The notes below the pieces were generated by a model, which searched no databases, was not told where the DNA came from, and worked only from the letters and a program-made list of their open reading frames with translations. From Talpa occidentalis (lineage: Eukaryota; Chordata; Mammalia; Eulipotyphla; Talpidae), in NCBI RefSeq assembly GCF_014898055.3, contig NW_023601104.1, forward strand, positions 87,279,106-87,343,105: 64,000 bases of DNA, written 5' to 3'. Every line of letters starts with the position of its first letter. Within the stretch, counting starts at the first letter, position 1. The position numbers and the translations under genes are program-made. Below, one piece after another: positions 59,735 to 64,000 of the stretch.

Positions 59735-60170
59735 TAAATGCATGCATTTCCTTTGACCCAGCAAGCACATTTCTAGGGATTTATCTCCAAATTAACTTTG
59801 CTTAACTACCAAGTGATTCTGTTTGAGCAGCTACCAACTGTTTGAACAACAGAAGATTGAGGATGACCTAAATGTCAATCAGTTGGGCAAATATTCAATT
59901 ATGGCGCATCCATAAAGTGGAATGTTATGCACCTGTAAAAACAAAAATAACAGTTCTTTATGTAATGATGTAGAAACTATATCTTGCTAGGAAAAAATCA
60001 AGGTACCTAGGGGTACGTAGAGTATGCATCCTTTTGTGCAAGAAATGAGGAAAAATATGTTAGTATTTATATACACAGGAAGCAAGTAAATGTAGTTACC
60101 TGCAGATGGAAGAAGGCAGGACAGGTGAGTTACATGTGGGGATAAACCTTTATTGCCCATCTTGAGATAT
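59735..60170 (+). mobile_element. Ancient L1 (L1M-type) ORF2 3' end
   Basis: TTTGACCCAGCAAGCACATTTCTAGGGATTTAT and ATTATGGCGCATCCATAAAGTGGAATGTTATGCACCTG match the conserved ORF2 end. They are followed by GGAAAAAATCAAGGTACCTAG and 3' UTR-like sequence. Non-coding. Confidence 0.62.
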
Positions 60171-60339
60171 ATTTTGTGACCCGTGTGAATGTGTAAACTA
60201 TTTAAAACATTAGAAAACAAAGTGATCACTTTAGGCACCTTTGTTTTTTTCACTAGAGATGGAGTTCTGTGTTTAATTACTAGATAATTACTCATTTGTT
60301 TGCTGATTACTCATTGAAATTGTTGATGTATTGGAGAAA

Positions 60340-60495
60340 GTGCTAGACTTAATTGTCAGGTGTTTCGAATCTGGGCCCATCAATTACTAATAATATGATC
60401 ACAGGGAACTCTCTTTCCATCTTCAGAATTTAGTTCTTGTGAGTAAAATGAGTTAAGCCGTAGGATTTCTGTTCTAGTTCTGAACCACTCTTTCC
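60340..60495 (+). repeat. MIR (MIRb/MIR3-like), sense
   Basis: AATTGTCAGGTGTTTCGAATCTGGGCCCATCAATTACTAATAATATG ... GTAAAATGAGTTAAGC ... TTCTGTTCTAGTTCTG follows MIR. Confidence 0.58.
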
Positions 60496-60574
60496 TTTAG
60501 CAGATGATTAGGTATTGCAGCATTTGAAATTTCCCTTCAGGAAACCTGATTAGGAATACTAGTCCTGTTGCATT

Positions 60575-60900
60575 TGGCATCAGGATGCTTTGGTTGTAAG
60601 TTACTGTAACTGGCCTTGGTTAGCTTAGGTACAGAGTAGCTGACAAAGACAAAAAAATTGCTGGAGGACCAAAGAAGGAGGCTGTGTATATTTCTCCCAA
60701 GTTACCTCTCCTGGATTTCTCTCAACTTGCTTATGTGATTGTGTGTCTCTGATCCAGATCTGAATTGCCAGAAGAAAAAAAAACACCTTATTGTTTCAAC
60801 AAGGGCTTTCAACCTTGTAGTTGGTTGGAATAAATGTTCCATGTCATGCTCACATACAAGTCCAAATCATCAAAATAGTTTGTGTAGAAACAATGAACAC
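60575..60900 (+). repeat. Old interspersed repeat, family unassigned
   Basis: TTGGTTGTAAGTTACTGTAACTGGCCTTGGTTAGC resembles a common repeat beginning 'ttggttgcaagtaacagaaactcaactcaaactggcttaa'. The following 300 bp are diverged. Orientation is tentative. Confidence 0.35.
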
Positions 60901-60904
60901 TAAG

Positions 60905-63545
60905 GTAGCATGTATAATTGCTGTTAAGAAGAAATTTCATCTCAAGCCACTGTGTCTCTGCTGTATCTACAGTTGAGGGAAAAATATTTCATAGGTTGGA
61001 GGACAGTTCTTATAGGTAAAAGCATAACATTGACAGACATTCAAAATTATGACTTGATATTGATCATCTCATGAATGTTTCAATATTTCTTAAATTCATC
61101 ACATCACTTTTCAAAGGACTTACCATGTAACTCAGAGTTTTTATATAGAAGTTGTCCGTCATTAAAGCATTTGACTTTTTACTGGGCTTGTCTGATTTTC
61201 TGCTTGGTGTTCATTCCTGCAATGGCTACTGTTCCAGTTCTTACTGGAGGGCCCTATAGAATTGCTATAGGAATCGGAAGCAGTCTCTCTGACCAACCAA
61301 TACTATTCCTTCTCTCTCTCTCTCCATCTCTCTCCCTCTCTCTCTCTCTCTTTTTCCTTCTTATAGTTTGAATGTTAATTCTACTGTTTCTCCTCAGTAT
61401 GCCCAAGGTATATGCAGCATGTCCCCACATGATTGGAATTGTGTGTTTTTACGTCCTGTCTGCATGTTAGACATTGCTACAGTCACTTGGGATTTCTGTT
61501 GCATTTTATGCAATTGTGCCTGTTGTCATTCTGTTATTTTTCTGAAGGATCCTCTTGAGACCCAGAGGTCTTTATCTCCTTCTGCTTATGGTTTCTTGAT
61601 TTGATGTTGTTTGGTCTTTGTTATTTTCAACTATCCCAGAATCTCTCTTCCTGTCTCTCCCACATCCTTCCTCTTCTCTCCTCCCCGTTCAGTTCATCAC
61701 TATCTCTTCTTCCTTCTTTCTTTATTTCCTTCGGAATCTTTTTTATTCATTCCCCAATTCATTCTCTCAGTAGGAATTTGGGGAACTACAGGTTTCCAGA
61801 CCCTGGGAAGTCAGAAAGGAGTGTATTTTTCCCTTTCATAAAGTGATAAAAGAAGTGAGCCAGCTTTGTGGTGGTGTGAAGGACACTCTGAAAACTCAGA
61901 ACAGTGTGTGATAGCCACTAAATATAATACTGAAAAAAATACTTGATGTTACTATTATTTTAATCAATATAACACCGAGCATCGAGTGTTTTACATTGTA
62001 AAAAGAGATTAGAATTTTCAAGACTGCACAACCATTGTCCGTACTTTGTTTCCTTCAAACTCAGCCCCTTGGCCTGTGGATAATCAGAGTCTCTATTCCA
62101 GGTGCAGATGGCTTTATTATTCTCTTCTCTTCTTGTGTCTGCTGGATAAACATCGTTTTTCTAATGTTTGTTTTTGAAGACTATTATTAATATATTTTTT
62201 ACTTGTTCTGTTTCCTTGAAAATTAAAATCACACTGCTGTCCTTGACTTAATGGTAAATTGATGTAACAAAAAGTCACAGATCATGAGCTCTGGTTGGGG
62301 TCCATCTATTCAAAAATATGATTATACATTTCTATAAACCAACTGTGCTTTTTCTCTACTTCTTGAAGTCCATGAGGATTTTGCCTTTTCTCTTCTGTCT
62401 TTTCAACCACCGGATGGAAATTTTTCAAGTGTTTTAAAACTTTTGAGTTTACCTCTTCACTGATAACCTCCTTCTTCATAGATATTTTTAATACATATTA
62501 TAAAAGTTCTGGCATCTTTTACCTCACACTCAAACATGTTTTAATTGTTTCCTCTCTTAGCTGTTACTTTTCCCTTCACTGTTGTGTAACTGTCTGATTG
62601 TTAAGCTTTGGGAGACAATTTCAGCTACATGCCATGTGAGCAGAAACAATAGATCTTTACATTTCATATGGCTTCTTATTTCCTTGTATATCCTGTTCAT
62701 TTTCTTGATTCATTAATTTTTCATATGTTTATTCCAAAGAGCATGTCATCCTAATGATATTTAAAGAGGGAGTTTTTAAAGGTTGTGCCCCAACTATGTT
62801 CAGACTTCTCTAAATATTGCACAATTTCCTAGAGACAGAGCTAGTATCTTTTCCCAATCTTTCATATGCTTTCTCTAGAAAGAAGGCCAAGCATATGCAA
62901 TTCCAAACATTTGATGTTTGACCAGCTGCTGTTAATATACATCTATGGGGTCTTCCAGCTTAGGTCTCAGATCCTTTTAACTTCCTGTACTGGTAGGACT
63001 CACCTCCCCTAGGGGCCTAGAGACCATCACTTCCTCTTCATATTCCAATTTATTATTGCAATAAAACATCATTTATTTTTCTTCTCTCAGAGTTAGAACC
63101 CTAGCCTTGAGCATTCATTGTCATTTGTTTTGTATTACCTTTCTATTTGTACTTTTTCAAATTTAGTGACTATTATTTCAAATTTAATGACTTTTAAAAC
63201 TTTGGAATATTTTTTTCTGTCTCCTTCTGTTCTTCTTTCTGCCTTGTTCTACTTGACCGAATTGTTTACTCTTGAACTCATCACTGCCAAACAGTATGAA
63301 GTTATTAGTGCACTAGGACACTAGAGAGATAATTCCCTGTAGTTTAGGGAGAAATAAGTATCCAATGCTTAGCCTACCATACAGTATACAGAATATTTAG
63401 ATAAAAGTAAAACAAAACCAACAACAGCAAAAAGCCAACTCTTCTTTGAGCATTTCAGAAAAAATATTCTGAATTGACCCCTGTAGGCATTTCTGTTTCT
63501 AATTAGTGTCCCACCTATAATAATCAAGTTTTCAAATTTGCTTAT
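60905..63545. other. Non-coding, pyrimidine-rich in places
   Basis: Includes the CT repeat at 61309 and T/C-rich sequence to about 61750. The open frames at 61075-61846 follow this low-complexity composition and are not taken as genes. Confidence 0.45.
61309..61355. repeat. CT microsatellite / polypyrimidine tract
   Basis: (TC)n interrupted by CCA and CC, continuing into a T- and C-rich stretch. The open frame across it is low-complexity. Confidence 0.9.
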
Positions 63546-63549
63546 GAAG

Positions 63550-63712
63550 AGAAAGAATATTTGAATGTCTCTTATATGACAGGTAATACTCTGGGAAGTT
63601 TACAGTCTGTGTTAGAATTCATAACCATCTTATGAAATAGGTATTTCTAAATCTAATTTGCAGACCAAATCACTGGACCTGGTGAAATGGATGAAGGTTG
63701 CCCAGCAATTTT
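63550..63712 (-). repeat. MIR fragment, antisense
   Basis: TCTTATATGACAGGTAATACTCTGGG ... CATAACCATCTTATGAAATAGGTATTTCTAAATC ... GGATGAAGGTTGCCCAGC follows the antisense MIR. Confidence 0.55.
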
Positions 63713-63787
63713 TGCCGTTCTTCAAAGTTCTTATATATTGTTCTATGATTTTAAGGATACATCAATGTGTATACAGATGTGTGTACA

Positions 63788-63815
63788 TAAATATATATAT
63801 ATATATATATATATT
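63788..63815. repeat. AT microsatellite
   Basis: About 14 AT units between ACATAA and TTTGTG. Confidence 0.92.
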
Positions 63816-64000
63816 TGTGTCATCATTGGATCTGAAAATTGAGCTCTTTTAAATGATTCTGAATTGATAGCTTGCCTACGTCTTTGTAGCTGTATCTCCA
63901 GTTTAGTTTCCAAGGGCTCGAAGGCAATATGAAAAGCAATAATTCTCAAATTGAACAAATAAAGATCAGAAGTGATATATCACATAGCAGCAGACTCCAG

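Noticed and set aside
61601..61846. Two overlapping plus frames rich in Ser, Leu and Phe
   Set aside because: Caused by the C/T-rich low-complexity tract.

Overview
The window looks like AT-rich, repeat-laden nuclear DNA from a placental mammal, probably a laurasiatherian. It contains ancient mammal-wide repeats (MIR, L2, the hAT element MER5A, old L1 3' ends). On top of these lies a younger layer: a tRNA-derived SINE that starts GGCCTCCCTGGTGG and ends in an A-rich tail, and a young-looking L1. There is no Alu or B1 7SL-type SINE, no bacterial operon, no CpG island, no CRISPR array, and no tRNA or rRNA gene that I could recognise. The species cannot be fixed from this sequence; I do not recognise the SINE as one of the usual dog, horse, cow, pig, camel or vesper-bat families.

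Almost all long open frames are chance frames or frames through SINEs. The best protein-coding signal is a chain of four spliced exons on the + strand (8353-8430, 11389-11502, 22365-22473, 29293-29420). Each has a good acceptor and donor, and the phases join (0/0, 0/0, 0/1, 1/stop) to give 142 codons of a Ser-, Lys- and Asp-rich, low-complexity-like C-terminal region. I do not recognise the protein. The earlier exons probably lie upstream of the window. A short alternative last exon (29678-29711) and an AATAAA at 29836-29841 suggest that the gene ends near 29.4-29.9 kb. Two optional 45-nt phase-0 exons (3396-3440, 9536-9580) are weaker.

Layout: 1-8.3 kb is intron-like or upstream DNA with L2, MIR and one SINE. 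The putative gene's 3' part with very large introns spans 8.3-29.8 kb, with SINEs at 14.3, 16.5, 19.4 and 24.4 kb. From 30 to 64 kb I see mostly non-coding DNA: L1 3' ends (31.4, 45.0, 57.1 kb), a Charlie-type element at 36.3 kb, MER5A at 45.8 kb, dense MIR copies (41.4-47.0 and 53.3-53.8 kb), L2 (53.8-55.5 kb), and SINEs at 34.9, 49.3, 56.8 and 58.3 kb.

The most notable structural item is at 57.4-58.6 kb. There a SINE with a perfect 13-bp target-site duplication is split in its A-rich tail by an internally inverted L1. The nine copies of the lineage-specific SINE fall into two subfamilies, with one mosaic copy and one head-only copy.
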